DNA of 64,000 nucleotides. Source: Bradyrhizobium australiense. Its GTDB lineage: Bacteria > Pseudomonadota > Alphaproteobacteria > Rhizobiales > Xanthobacteraceae. The stretch is from NCBI RefSeq assembly GCF_013114825.1, contig NZ_JAAVLX010000004.1, positions 62,001 through 126,000 of the forward strand. Reading direction: 5' to 3'. This document shows positions 43,697-52,489 of the stretch, in pieces. Each line of letters begins with the position of its first letter. Position 1 is the stretch's first letter. The notes below the pieces were generated by a model. It was not told the DNA's origin. It made no database searches and saw nothing but the letters and a program-made list of their open reading frames with translations. The translations under genes and the position numbers were made by a program.

Positions 43697-45514
43697 TCAG
43701 GCCGGTTGCGCAGTCGAAGCCACCAGCGTCCGCACGTCGGTGTAGATATTGACCAGCGGCGCGACCACCTTGTGCATCGCGTTCTTCGACACGATCGTGT
43801 CGTGGATGACCAGGTGATCGACGCCGGTGGTCAAAAAGCAGTTCACGGCATCCTGCGGCGTTTCAACGATTGGTTCGCCCTTGATGTTGAATGAGGTGTT
43901 GATCAGCACGGGAACGCCGGTCAGCGCCTCGAATTCCTTCAGCAAGCGATAAAGCATCGGGTTGGTTTCTTCGCGCACAGTCTGGACACGAGCCGTGCCG
44001 TCGACATGCACGATCGCCGGAATCCTGTCCCGCCATTCGGGACGAACCGGCTTGGCGATCAGCATGAAGGGCGAGTCCTCCTCACCTTCAAAAATTTCCT
44101 TCATGCGCTCGGCCAGCACGATCGGCGCGAATGGCCGGAACGCCTGCCTGTGTTTGACCCGGCTGTTCAAGATGTCCTTCATCCCGGGCTTGCGTGGATC
44201 GGCCAGCAGGCTGCGGTTGCCGAGCGCGCGCGGCCCGAATTCCGAGCGGTCCTGAAACCAGCCGATCACCTTCTGGTCGGCGAGCAGTTTGGCGGTGTCG
44301 CGGCAGACATTGTCGCTTCTGATGGTATCGACCTGGATCCGCACCAGAAATTTCCGCAACTCCTTGGCCGCATCCTGGTCGCTGTAACGCCTGCCGACAT
44401 AGGCGTGGTCCATGACGAAGGCGCGGCGTTGCTTCAGGATTTCGAGCCAGCCGTAATAGGCGCAGCCGATTGCAATGCCGTCATCGCCGGCCGCGGGCTG
44501 GATCCAGACGTTCTCGAAGCCGGCCTCGCGGGCGAGGCGCCCATTGGCCACGCAATTCAGTGCAACGCCGCCGGCCATGCACAGATTCGTCGCGCCGGTG
44601 GTTTCGCGCAACCAGCGGGCGCGGGCGAGCAGCACATTTTCGGTGTCGTCCTGCGTGCGCCAGGCCAGGTCTTCCCAATGCCGCATCGCGGGGTGCTTTT
44701 CCCAATTGCCGGCGACGTCGAAGACGTAAGGTTGCTTGAAGTCGGCAGCGTTCCAGTGCGGCACCTGCAGCTTGCCGTCGTCGGTCAGTTCGAGCAGATG
44801 CTTGAATTGATCGCGGCGGCCATAGGGCGCCAATCCCATCAGCTCGCCGCATTTGTTCCAGTCGCCGAAGATATAAGTCGAGGCGCGGCTGTAGAGCGCG
44901 CCGAGCCCGGGCATGGTGTAGAATTCGTCGCTGAGGAAGCCGCGGTCCGGCTCCATCCAGACCTTTTTTAGGCATTCCAGCGTCGTGCCGCTGAACTTGT
45001 AGTAACTCTCCGATTCGCGTGCGAGCGGCGTTGCCGTGTCGCCCGCGGGGAAGGATTCCATGACGTCGGACCGGTAGCTGCCGACACCATCGACGATCAT
45101 CACGACGCCGTCCTCAAACGGCGACACCGCGAACGCGCTGTAGGCGTGCGCGAGGTGATGGGAGATCGTGACCACCTTGTCCGAATGCCTCAGATAAAGC
45201 GGATGCTTGGCTGCCGCGTCGCGCTCGAATTCCGGCAGGAAGCCTGGCGCGTCGAAATAGACCAGCCGCTCTTCCATTTCCGGGACCGGCAGGATGTAGC
45301 AATTACGCACCACCAGATCGACGTCATCGAGCGTAATGCCTTCGGCTTCGAGACAATAATCGATCACTTCCTTGTAGAAGCCCGAGGCGTGCTTGGCCCG
45401 CGTGATCCGCTCCTTGGCAATCGCAAACGCGATGGCGCCGTCGCGCAACAGGCAGGCGCTGACATCATGGTCATAGGTGTTCAGGCCGAGGACATAAGTG
45501 TGTTTTTTGGACAT
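43697..45514 (-). CDS. Carbamoyltransferase (NodU/CmcH family)
   Basis: O-carbamoyltransferase, 605 aa, moving the carbamoyl group of carbamoyl phosphate, through carbamoyl-AMP, to a hydroxyl group. N-terminal Kae1-like domain: GLNTYDHDVSACLLRDGAIA and SHHLAHAYSAFAVSPFEDGV, then an MCMAGGVALN-like segment (LCMAGGVALNCVANGRLAR). C-terminal domain: FQDRSEFGPRALGNRSLLAD. There are no nod genes nearby, so a Nod-factor role is not supported; polysaccharide or periplasmic glucan carbamoylation is more likely. Confidence 0.92.
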   Translation of the reverse strand: MSKKHTYVLGLNTYDHDVSACLLRDGAIAFAIAKERITRAKHASGFYKEVIDYCLEAEGITLDDVDLVVRNCYILPVPEMEERLVYFDAPGFLPEFERDAAAKHPLYLRHSDKVVTISHHLAHAYSAFAVSPFEDGVVMIVDGVGSYRSDVMESFPAGDTATPLARESESYYKFSGTTLECLKKVWMEPDRGFLSDEFYTMPGLGALYSRASTYIFGDWNKCGELMGLAPYGRRDQFKHLLELTDDGKLQVPHWNAADFKQPYVFDVAGNWEKHPAMRHWEDLAWRTQDDTENVLLARARWLRETTGATNLCMAGGVALNCVANGRLAREAGFENVWIQPAAGDDGIAIGCAYYGWLEILKQRRAFVMDHAYVGRRYSDQDAAKELRKFLVRIQVDTIRSDNVCRDTAKLLADQKVIGWFQDRSEFGPRALGNRSLLADPRKPGMKDILNSRVKHRQAFRPFAPIVLAERMKEIFEGEEDSPFMLIAKPVRPEWRDRIPAIVHVDGTARVQTVREETNPMLYRLLKEFEALTGVPVLINTSFNIKGEPIVETPQDAVNCFLTTGVDHLVIHDTIVSKNAMHKVVAPLVNIYTDVRTLVASTAQPA

Positions 45515-45695
45515 GGGTACTCGTCAGGAGAGGATCATCTTGCGCTGAGAAATGGAGATCGTGTCGACATCAAGTTGCTGGCGTGGCTTGCCGCAGCTTC
45601 TTTCGAATTCTGCGGTGCACAATCATCAGTATTCATGAAGCATTCAGGAAGATGAACGGCACAACGCAGAAATCCTCAGCAGACTTGACTGTAAC

Positions 45696-45724
45696 TTGAC
45701 CTTACCTTCCCTTCTCAATAAAGT
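45696..45724 (+). promoter_or_regulatory. Putative promoter of the Gly/Arg/Tyr-rich protein gene
   Basis: TTGACC (45696-45701), a 17-bp spacer and TAAAGT (45719-45724), 127 nt before the ATG at 45851. The 45515-45850 gap is unusually AT-rich and otherwise has no gene I can support. Confidence 0.45.
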
Positions 45725-45850
45725 CCTCACAGCCCGAAAGAACCTTAGTGAAAATATTGTCTTAGCGCATCTGAACCGATGGCTTGCTCAAGCGTCTAAG
45801 TGAGATAGCGCCGAAGTTCAGATGTTCGGAAGTGACCGGGAGATCCTCGA

Positions 45851-46132
45851 ATGGCTAAACGCTACAATGTCCTGACCCGCTGCCTCGCAGCCTTGGCTTT
45901 GTTCTTCGTCTACTTCGTCAGCACGTCTGCTGTTCTGGTAGGCGCGACGACATCGCCGGCGCAGGCGTACCGCGGCGGCAGAGGTTATGGCCGCGGCTTC
46001 TATGGTGGGCGAGGCTATGGCAGAGGCTGGGGCCGCGGTCGCGGCTATGGTTTCTATGGCGGTCCCGTTGTCGTTCGGCCGGGCCCGCGCTGCTGGTGGA
46101 ACCCCTACGGCGTTCGCGTCTGCAGGTGGTGA
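45851..46132 (+). CDS. Secreted Gly/Arg/Tyr-rich small protein
   Basis: A 93-aa protein with GGGAG upstream. A signal peptide or anchor, LTRCLAALALFFVYFVSTSA, ends near PAQAYR. The mature part is low complexity: repeats of RGYGRG and FYGG over about 35 residues, then PVVVRPGPRCWWNPYGVRVC with two cysteines. Similar short secreted proteins occur in Bradyrhizobium; the function is unknown. A strong terminator follows, so it is probably a single-gene transcript and well expressed. Confidence 0.75.
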   Translation: MAKRYNVLTRCLAALALFFVYFVSTSAVLVGATTSPAQAYRGGRGYGRGFYGGRGYGRGWGRGRGYGFYGGPVVVRPGPRCWWNPYGVRVCRW

Positions 46133-46180
46133 TCTAGGCTCGATCGCCGTCACAAGAGACACGATCGAGGACGATGTTTG

Positions 46181-46214
46181 GGCGTGCCGGAAAACCGGCG
46201 CGCCTTTTTCTTTT
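46181..46214 (+). terminator. Rho-independent terminator
   Basis: GGCGTGCCGG-AAAA-CCGGCGCGCC (one G-U pair) followed by TTTTTCTTTT. The clearest intrinsic terminator in the window, 48 nt after the stop of the preceding gene. Confidence 0.88.
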
Positions 46215-46260
46215 GGCGAGTCGGTACGTCCCACGACGAACTGCCTCGCCTGCTTCCGAT

Positions 46261-47358
46261 CTAGCTAGCCAGTCTTGGGATCAGCTTGAGCGCATTGCCG
46301 CGGTCGATCGCCGCTATCTGCTCGTCGGTGAACACGCCCGCCTCGCGCAATCCCCTGACATGATCGATACCGGTCCGGTAGGGGAAATCCGTGCCGAACA
46401 CGATCTGCGAGGGCGGGATGATCGCCGCCAGCGCCGACATCGCGCTTCGATTGGACGTCTGGGCAGTATCGTAGAAGAAACGTTTCAGCTCCGTGAGCGT
46501 GCCGTCAGGCACGGTATCCTTGACCTTCGGCACCAGCAGCGGATGGCGGACGAAGCGCTCGATCAAGAATGGCATGGTCCCGCCGGCATGCGAGAAGATC
46601 CATCGGATGTCGGGAAAGCGCCGCGCGTTGCCGGAGAACACGATGTCAGCGATCGTGCGCGTCGTGTCGGTGCCGAATTCGATCATGACGGGCGGCTGCG
46701 TCGGCGCTAGGTTCACGCAGCAATTGGCCGCGGTGGGATGGGTGTAGACCAGCGCCTTGCGGCGATTGAGCTCCTCCATGACCGGCAAGAACAGCGGATC
46801 GCCGAGCCACTTGTCGCCGTAGCTCGTCATCAACGCGATGCCGTCGGCCTTGAGCGTGTCGAGCGCATAGGCGAGCTCACGCAGGCTGACTTCCGTGTCG
46901 GTGAGCGGCAGCATCGCGAAATTGCCGAACCGCCCCGGATGATCCGCGATCAGCTTTGCGGCATATTCGTTCGACTCGCGGCAGAGCCTTCGTGCCGTAT
47001 CACCCTTGGTGAAATTGACCGCGGGCGTCGTGACCGACAGCATCGCGGTAGCGATACCGGCCTTGTCCATATCTGCGAGCGATTTTTCGATGCTCCAACT
47101 CTTCATCAAGGGATCGCCGAAGCCGCTGTCGTTCGACGCGGTCACGTAGGTCGGCGGCGACAGATGATGGTGAACGTCGATCCGGAATGGCTTTGCGTCG
47201 GCGGTTTGTGCCCCTGCCCGGCCGCCACCGACCGCGGTTGTGAGCGCCAGCGCGCCGGCACCGAGCATGAAACTGCGCCGGGTTGGCGCGGCGAACGACG
47301 AACTCGATTGACCACAGCAGAAACATCCCCGCAGCGGGGCCGTCCGCAAATCCGCCAT
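46261..47358 (-). CDS. Tat-exported amidohydrolase (ACMSD-like)
   Basis: Amidohydrolase-2 family metal enzyme, 365 aa, of the kind that decarboxylates or hydrolyses aromatic or heterocyclic acids. N-terminal Tat-like signal: a cysteine-containing leader (GCFCCGQ), then TRRSFMLGAGALALTTAVGG. Metal ligands: DVHHHLSP (HxH), SHAGG and the late aspartate in FGTDFPY. It is the last gene of three on the minus strand, 33 nt after the cyclase. Export is odd for this family; it may act on the substrate before import. Confidence 0.9.
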   Translation of the reverse strand: MADLRTAPLRGCFCCGQSSSSFAAPTRRSFMLGAGALALTTAVGGGRAGAQTADAKPFRIDVHHHLSPPTYVTASNDSGFGDPLMKSWSIEKSLADMDKAGIATAMLSVTTPAVNFTKGDTARRLCRESNEYAAKLIADHPGRFGNFAMLPLTDTEVSLRELAYALDTLKADGIALMTSYGDKWLGDPLFLPVMEELNRRKALVYTHPTAANCCVNLAPTQPPVMIEFGTDTTRTIADIVFSGNARRFPDIRWIFSHAGGTMPFLIERFVRHPLLVPKVKDTVPDGTLTELKRFFYDTAQTSNRSAMSALAAIIPPSQIVFGTDFPYRTGIDHVRGLREAGVFTDEQIAAIDRGNALKLIPRLAS

Positions 47359-47391
47359 TCATTCTCTCCGTCTTTTTTGTTGTCGCGTGCT

Positions 47392-48168
47392 TCAGCCGTC
47401 GAGAATGGCGACCGCGCGGGTCCAGCCTGCGGATGCGCGCTCAATCTTCACCGGGAAGCACGATACCATGAAGCCCGTCGACGGCAGTTGCTCCAGATTG
47501 TGCAATTTCTCGAGGTGGCAATAGCCGATGTGACGGCCGGCCTTGTGGCCTTCCCAGATTAAACTGGCGTCCTTGGTCTCGGCATACTTCTTCGCCGTGT
47601 AGACGAACGGCGCATCCCAGCTCCAGCCGTCGATGCCGGTCAGCCGCACGCCGCGCTCCAACAGATACATCGTCGCCTCGTAGCCCATGCCGCAGCCGGA
47701 GGTGACGTAGTCCTGCCGCCCGTATTTTTCGCCCGCGCTGGTATTCACCACCACGATCTCCAGCGGCGACAGTGTGTGCCCGATACGCTTGAGCTCCGCC
47801 TCAACATCTTTGGCGGTGGCGACATAGCCGTCCGGCAAATGCCGGAAGTCGAGTTTCACGCCCGGCTGAAAACACCATTCCAGCGGCACCTCATCGATGG
47901 TCCAGGAACGCTCGCCGCGATTCATGGTGGGATGGAAATGCCAGGGCGCATCCAGATGCGTGCCGTTGTGGGTCGAGAGCGATACCTGCTCCACCGCCCA
48001 GCCCTGGCCATCGGGCAGATCTTCCGCCTTCAAGCCCTCAAAGAACTGCAGCATGCGCGGCAGGCCCTGCTGGTGATCGATATACTGGATGGTCGGGTGG
48101 TTGCCGGGCGGATCGGCCGGCACGTCGTTTTGCAGGGGGACGGAAATGTCGATCAATCTGCGCGCCAT
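47392..48168 (-). CDS. Cyclase family protein (kynurenine formamidase-like)
   Basis: Metal-dependent hydrolase of 258 aa. The signature HxGTHxDxPxHF is present as HNGTHLDAPWHF near residue 67-78; other landmarks are RLIDISVPLQNDVPADPPGN and TSGCGMGYEATMYLL. Members hydrolyse formylkynurenine, cyclic imides or isatin-type amides. With an ACMSD-like amidohydrolase and an FAH-family enzyme next to it, breakdown of an aromatic or heterocyclic amide is likely, but the compound is not identifiable. Confidence 0.9.
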   Translation of the reverse strand: MARRLIDISVPLQNDVPADPPGNHPTIQYIDHQQGLPRMLQFFEGLKAEDLPDGQGWAVEQVSLSTHNGTHLDAPWHFHPTMNRGERSWTIDEVPLEWCFQPGVKLDFRHLPDGYVATAKDVEAELKRIGHTLSPLEIVVVNTSAGEKYGRQDYVTSGCGMGYEATMYLLERGVRLTGIDGWSWDAPFVYTAKKYAETKDASLIWEGHKAGRHIGYCHLEKLHNLEQLPSTGFMVSCFPVKIERASAGWTRAVAILDG

Positions 48169-48215
48169 GGCGTTTCCTCACTTGATGTTCTTCTTGTTGA
48201 CGTGGTCGCGCGAGG

Positions 48216-49199
48216 CTACTGCCGCTCGACCCGGTTCTTCAAAATGCCGATCTTTTCGACTTCGAGCTCGATGGTATCGCCGTGTTCGAGATACCAGCCG
48301 AGTTCGAGTCCGCAGCCGTTACCGACAGTGCCGGATCCGATGAACTCACCGGGCATCAGGGTCTCGTCCTTGGTGACATGGGCGATGATCTCCTCGAACG
48401 AAAACAGCATTCCGTCGGTCACCCCTTGCGAGCGCATCCTGCCATTGACGCGCACTTCCATCTTCAATTTGTAGGGATCGCCGATTTCGTCCGGGGTGAC
48501 GATCCACGGACCCATCACGTTGCCGCCGTCAAAGCTCTTGCCTTTCGCCGGCCCTAGCCGCCCTTCCATTTCAATGCGCTGGGCATCGCGCGCCGAAAAG
48601 TCGTTGAAGATCGTATAGCCGAAGATGTGGTCTTTGGCTTTGGCGGCGGAGATGTTGGCGCCCTTGTTCTTTGTGATGATGCCGAATTCCAGCTCGTAAT
48701 CCATTACCTGGCTGTAGCGCGGCCATTTCACCGTGGTGTTGGTGCCGCGGACGCTGAAGCGGTTGGTGATGTAGTAGATCGGCTGCTTGCGATAGACCTC
48801 CGGCAGTTCGCCGAGCGGCTCGGCCTCGATCCGCGCCAGCTCGGCCATGTCGCCTTTGGCGCGCGCGGCGAGCTTGAGCTGCCCGCGCGGGGCCTGCAGG
48901 ATATGCAGCGGGAACGACATGCCGTCCCGCATCTGCCGCGGCTCCGGGATCGGCGCAAGTACCTCGGCCATCTCGGTCTTGACGGACAAGCTTTCGTCCT
49001 TGCCGTGCTTGTCGAACACCCTCGCCGCCTGTTCGAGGGCGGCGTCGCCGGCGTCGATCAATGCCAGCATCGATGCGAAGGCCGGATTGGCGCCCCCGCT
49101 GCCGTTAGCAGCGGCTGCGAGATCGAACAGAAGCGTATCGCCCCCATGCACGATTCCGATCTTTTCCTGACCGCGGGATTTGAATGTCGCGAGTTTCAC
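48216..49199 (-). CDS. Fumarylacetoacetate hydrolase family protein
   Basis: FAH-family C-C hydrolase or hydratase, 327 aa. The start GTG 49199 is preferred over GTG 49208 because AAGGGG then has normal spacing and the protein starts MKLATFKSRGQEK like its relatives. Metal ligands: YELEFGIITKN (ExE) and the DFSARDAQRIEME line; PAKGKSFDGGNVMGPWIV is also typical. Reaction unknown (acylpyruvate hydrolase or related). First gene of the three-enzyme run, divergent from the ABC importer. Confidence 0.9.
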   Translation of the reverse strand: MKLATFKSRGQEKIGIVHGGDTLLFDLAAAANGSGGANPAFASMLALIDAGDAALEQAARVFDKHGKDESLSVKTEMAEVLAPIPEPRQMRDGMSFPLHILQAPRGQLKLAARAKGDMAELARIEAEPLGELPEVYRKQPIYYITNRFSVRGTNTTVKWPRYSQVMDYELEFGIITKNKGANISAAKAKDHIFGYTIFNDFSARDAQRIEMEGRLGPAKGKSFDGGNVMGPWIVTPDEIGDPYKLKMEVRVNGRMRSQGVTDGMLFSFEEIIAHVTKDETLMPGEFIGSGTVGNGCGLELGWYLEHGDTIELEVEKIGILKNRVERQ

Positions 49200-49287
49200 T
49201 GGATGCACCCCCTTGTCTTCTGCTGAAATATATGATCAAAAAAAATATCGATAAACAAGAGAGAAAAATGTGAGTGGGGAGAACACC
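49200..49287. promoter_or_regulatory. Divergent AT-rich promoter region
   Basis: 88 bp between the FAH-family gene and the ABC receptor gene; bases 49229-49256 are nearly all A/T with TATGATC and TATCGATA halves. Likely holds both promoters and a site for the GntR protein encoded at 50223. Symmetry is poor, so the operator is not defined. Confidence 0.45.
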
Positions 49288-50211
49288 GTGAAAAAGGTCG
49301 TTGCCGCCCTTGCGGTCAGCGTGGCGCTGACCGGCACCGCCTTTGCGCAAGCCAAAATCCAGGTCGGCTGCACGGCGACTTCGGACTGCGCCTCGGCAAT
49401 GATCGCGATCGACGAGGGCATTTTCAAAAAGCACGGGCTCGAGGTCGAGATGACGCCGATCGGCATCAACTCGAACATCCCGGCGGCGATCCTGTCGAAC
49501 TCGATCCAGATCGGCGGGCCGACCTCGACGGTGTTTTTACAGGCCGTCGACGGTGGGCTCGATCTCGTCGCCATCGCCGGCGCGACCGTCATGAGCCCGG
49601 TGTCGAACGGCAACATCACCGCCTTCGTTCGCAACGGCATCACCATCAAGGAGCCGAAGGACTTTGTCGGAAAGAAAGTCGGCGCGCCCGGGCTGAACGC
49701 CTTCCTGCACGTGCTGTTCGTGAAATGGCTGGTGGAAAAAGGCGTCGATCCCAAGAGCGTTAATTTCGTCGAAGTTACCTTTCCGACGATGGCTGATATC
49801 ATTAAGTCCGGCGGCGTCGACGCCGTGCTGACCGCTGAGCCGCTGGTGACTCGGATGACCAATGCCGGCCTTGGTTCGGTCGGCGCGCGCTATGCGGTCG
49901 AACTGGCGCGCACCGATCCAATCATCTTTTATGCCGCTTCGCGCGAATGGGCGGAAAAGAACGCCGCGGCAGTCAAGAAATTCCGCGAAGCGCTCGCTGA
50001 ATCTGCCGTCATCGTCAACAACGACCGCGAAAAAGCCTCGAATTCGATTGCCAAGTTCACCAAGCAGCCGATCGAACTGGTCAAGGCGACGCCGCCGAAC
50101 CGTTCCGAACCGGCGTTGAAGCCCGAGCAGCTCTCCTGGTGGATCGAGGTGATGTCGTCGCAGAAGATGCTGCAATCCAAACTCGACACATCGAAGCTGG
50201 TCCTGAAATAA
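49288..50211 (+). CDS. ABC transporter substrate-binding protein (NitT/TauT-type)
   Basis: Periplasmic receptor of an SsuA/NMT1-like ABC importer, 307 aa. GTG 49288 follows GGGGAGA and gives a signal peptide (KKVVAALAVSVALTGTAFAQ). The mature part begins KIQVGCTATSDCASAMIAID and has EDIFKKHGLEV-type (EGIFKKHGLEVEM) and SNIPAAILSNSIQIGG lines. Two cysteines near the N-terminus could form a disulfide. The ligand is unknown, probably related to the catabolic genes upstream. Confidence 0.9.
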   Translation: MKKVVAALAVSVALTGTAFAQAKIQVGCTATSDCASAMIAIDEGIFKKHGLEVEMTPIGINSNIPAAILSNSIQIGGPTSTVFLQAVDGGLDLVAIAGATVMSPVSNGNITAFVRNGITIKEPKDFVGKKVGAPGLNAFLHVLFVKWLVEKGVDPKSVNFVEVTFPTMADIIKSGGVDAVLTAEPLVTRMTNAGLGSVGARYAVELARTDPIIFYAASREWAEKNAAAVKKFREALAESAVIVNNDREKASNSIAKFTKQPIELVKATPPNRSEPALKPEQLSWWIEVMSSQKMLQSKLDTSKLVLK

Positions 50212-50222
50212 CTATTAGCGCG

Positions 50223-50921
50223 ATGCCTGCTTCCGAACACCAACTGAACCGACCGGTGACCGAGGCCGCCACCTTGAGCGAGCGCGCGGCCATGCTGGTC
50301 GAGCAGGACATCCTGGCTGGCCATCTGGCGCCGGGATCGCGGCTCGGCATCGTCGACCTCGTGCAGCGCTACGAGATCGGCGCGACGCCGCTGCGCGAGG
50401 GCCTGTCACGGCTGATGTCACGCGGGCTGATCGTCGGCATTGGGCAGCGCGGCTTTCGCGTCGCTGACATCAGCCGCGAGGATCTGCTCGATATCACCTG
50501 CATGCGCACGGCGGTCGAGGTCGAAGCCATCAGGCTCGCCATCATCCATGGCGACGACGTGTGGGAGGCCGGCATCGTCAGCGCGCTGCACCAGATGCGC
50601 CGGCACATCGAGCGTACCGGCGATGAATTCCGCGAAGGTGCGGAGGATTTCGACCGCCTGCACAAGGGCTTTCATACCGCGCTATTGGCGGCGTGCAGCT
50701 CAAAACGCCTGCTCGCAGCCCATTCCGATCTCTACGACCAGGCCTATCGCTACCGCCGCGTAATGATGCGCTCCTTCGACAGCGGCAAGAAGTTCGTCCG
50801 CGCGCACCAGTTGCTCGCCGATCGGGTGATCGCACGCGATATTCCCGGCTCCCAGGCCATGCTGGAAGCGCATCTGCGCTCGACGCTCAATTTCGTCTAT
50901 CCTCCCGGCAGCGAGAGCTGA
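50223..50921 (+). CDS. GntR-family regulator, FCD type, inside ABC operon
   Basis: Regulator of 232 aa from ATG 50223, 11 nt after the receptor gene. Winged helix domain about 18-85 (VEQDILAGHLAPGSRLGIVD; GATPLREGLSRLMSRGLI), FCD domain about 92-225 with DFDRLHKGFHTALLAACSSK and HQLLADRVIARDI. Its place between receptor and ATPase genes is unusual and suggests feedback control of the same operon and the divergent enzyme genes. Confidence 0.9.
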   Translation: MPASEHQLNRPVTEAATLSERAAMLVEQDILAGHLAPGSRLGIVDLVQRYEIGATPLREGLSRLMSRGLIVGIGQRGFRVADISREDLLDITCMRTAVEVEAIRLAIIHGDDVWEAGIVSALHQMRRHIERTGDEFREGAEDFDRLHKGFHTALLAACSSKRLLAAHSDLYDQAYRYRRVMMRSFDSGKKFVRAHQLLADRVIARDIPGSQAMLEAHLRSTLNFVYPPGSES

Positions 50922-50924
50922 ACC

Positions 50925-51728
50925 ATGGCAAGCGCCGCAAAACGCCTCGACGTCGTCCCTGGCACACCCGCACCGCAAGTCAGCTTTGAGGCGGTCACGC
51001 TGCAACTCGGCGGCAAAACCATCATCGAGAATCTGAGCCTTGGCGTGCGTCCCGGCGAATTCCTCTGCATCATCGGCGCCTCCGGCTGCGGCAAGACCAC
51101 AGCGCTGCGTCTGGCGGCCGGTCTCTACCAGCCGACCAGCGGCAAGGTGAATTTCGACGGCCAGCGGATGCGCGAGCCGCGCCGCGAGATTGCGATCGTG
51201 TTCCAGGACTACGGCAAGGCGCTGCTGCCGTGGCGCACGGCGGCGGGCAACGTCTCGCTGGCGCTGGAAGCGGGCGGCATGCCGTCGGCCGAGCGCCTTG
51301 CCCGCATCGAGGAACTGTTGCGTACCGTCGGCCTGCCCGGCCATGCCGGCAAGTACCCGTCCGAAATGTCCGGTGGCATGCAGCAACGCCTGCAGATCGC
51401 CCGTTGCCTGGCGCAAGAACCGAAGACGCTGCTAATGGACGAGCCGTTCGGCGCGCTGGACGCCATGACGCGGCAGGGTTTGCAGGACGAGGTGTTGTCG
51501 CTGGTGGCGGCGAGCGGCGCCACTGTGATCTTCGTGACTCACGACCTCGAGGAAGCCATCTATCTCGGTGATCGCGTAATCGGCCTGTTGCCGCATCCCG
51601 GACGGATCGGCATCGAATTGGCGGTCAACCTGCCGCGGCCGCGCGATCAATTGTCGACCCGGGAGCATCCGGAATTCCTACGGCTGCGGCGGCAATTGTT
51701 CGATTTCATCAAGGCCACCGAGCAGTGA
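50925..51728 (+). CDS. ABC transporter ATP-binding protein (NitT/TauT-type)
   Basis: ATPase of 267 aa. Walker A GASGCGKTT at 51-59, Q-loop VFQDYGKALLPWR (the LLPW feature is typical of the SsuB/TauB group), signature SGGMQQR at 149-155, Walker B LLMDEPFGALDAMTR, and H-loop VTHDLEEA. Gene starts 3 nt after the GntR stop and overlaps the permease start. Confidence 0.94.
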   Translation: MASAAKRLDVVPGTPAPQVSFEAVTLQLGGKTIIENLSLGVRPGEFLCIIGASGCGKTTALRLAAGLYQPTSGKVNFDGQRMREPRREIAIVFQDYGKALLPWRTAAGNVSLALEAGGMPSAERLARIEELLRTVGLPGHAGKYPSEMSGGMQQRLQIARCLAQEPKTLLMDEPFGALDAMTRQGLQDEVLSLVAASGATVIFVTHDLEEAIYLGDRVIGLLPHPGRIGIELAVNLPRPRDQLSTREHPEFLRLRRQLFDFIKATEQ

Positions 51729-52489
51729 GGGCCAGTTCCGCCAAGGCGCTCGTGCTGCCGCTCGCCGTACTAGTGGCGTTCGAAGTCTGGGCACGCGCAA
51801 TCCATCTGCAGAGTGACAGCCTCGCGCCGCCGAGCGAGATCGTGATGGCGCTGTTCGGCGCCTTCGCCGATCGCTCGATCCTGGCGGCCACGCGCGATAC
51901 GCTGTTTTCAGCTGTCGCGGGGCTTACGATCGGCACCATCATCGGCCTTGCCCTCGGCATTGCGTTCGGGATTTCGGATACGCTCGATCGCCTGATGGAA
52001 GTGACCGTCGAGGCGATCCGGCCGATCCCCTCGATCGCGCTGTTGCCGATCGCGCTGATCGCGCTCGGCTTCGGCTACCGCATGGAAATCGTGATCGTGG
52101 CGTTCGCCTGCGTCTGGCCGGTCCTGATCCTCTCCCGCGCGGCCGTGCGTAGCATCGAGCCGCGGCTGTTGGAGGTAGCGCGTGCGCTGCGGCTGCCGCC
52201 GGCACAGCGTGTCTGGAAGATCATCATCCCGGCGGCGCTGCCGCGGATCTTCGTCGCCTTCCGCCTGTCGGCGGGCATCGCGCTGATCGTCGCCGTGACG
52301 GTCGAAATCGCGATCAACCCGCTCGGCCTCGGCGCCGGCATCATGCTGGCGCAGCAGGCGCTGCGCCCCGACCTGATGCTGGCCTATCTGGTCTGGATCG
52401 GCGCCATCGGTTATGCGCTGAACGTCCTCATGGTCGTCGCCCAGAACCGCCTGTTCGGCCGCGCCGCCGTGAGCGGAGACGGCACATGA
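51725..52489 (+). CDS. ABC transporter permease
   Basis: Membrane subunit of 254 aa of the BPD_transp_1/SsuC type, about six spans. GTG start overlaps the ATPase stop. The EAA loop reads EVARALRLPPAQRVWKIIIP. PIPSIALLPIALIALGFGYR is typical for the NitT/TauT group. It overlaps the next permease by 4 nt; two different permeases probably form a heterodimeric channel. Confidence 0.92.
   Translation: MRASSAKALVLPLAVLVAFEVWARAIHLQSDSLAPPSEIVMALFGAFADRSILAATRDTLFSAVAGLTIGTIIGLALGIAFGISDTLDRLMEVTVEAIRPIPSIALLPIALIALGFGYRMEIVIVAFACVWPVLILSRAAVRSIEPRLLEVARALRLPPAQRVWKIIIPAALPRIFVAFRLSAGIALIVAVTVEIAINPLGLGAGIMLAQQALRPDLMLAYLVWIGAIGYALNVLMVVAQNRLFGRAAVSGDGT

Noticed and set aside
43697..45514. NodU-like gene as evidence of a symbiosis island
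   Set aside because: No nod, nif or fix genes, no IS elements and normal composition around it; carbamoyltransferases have many other roles.
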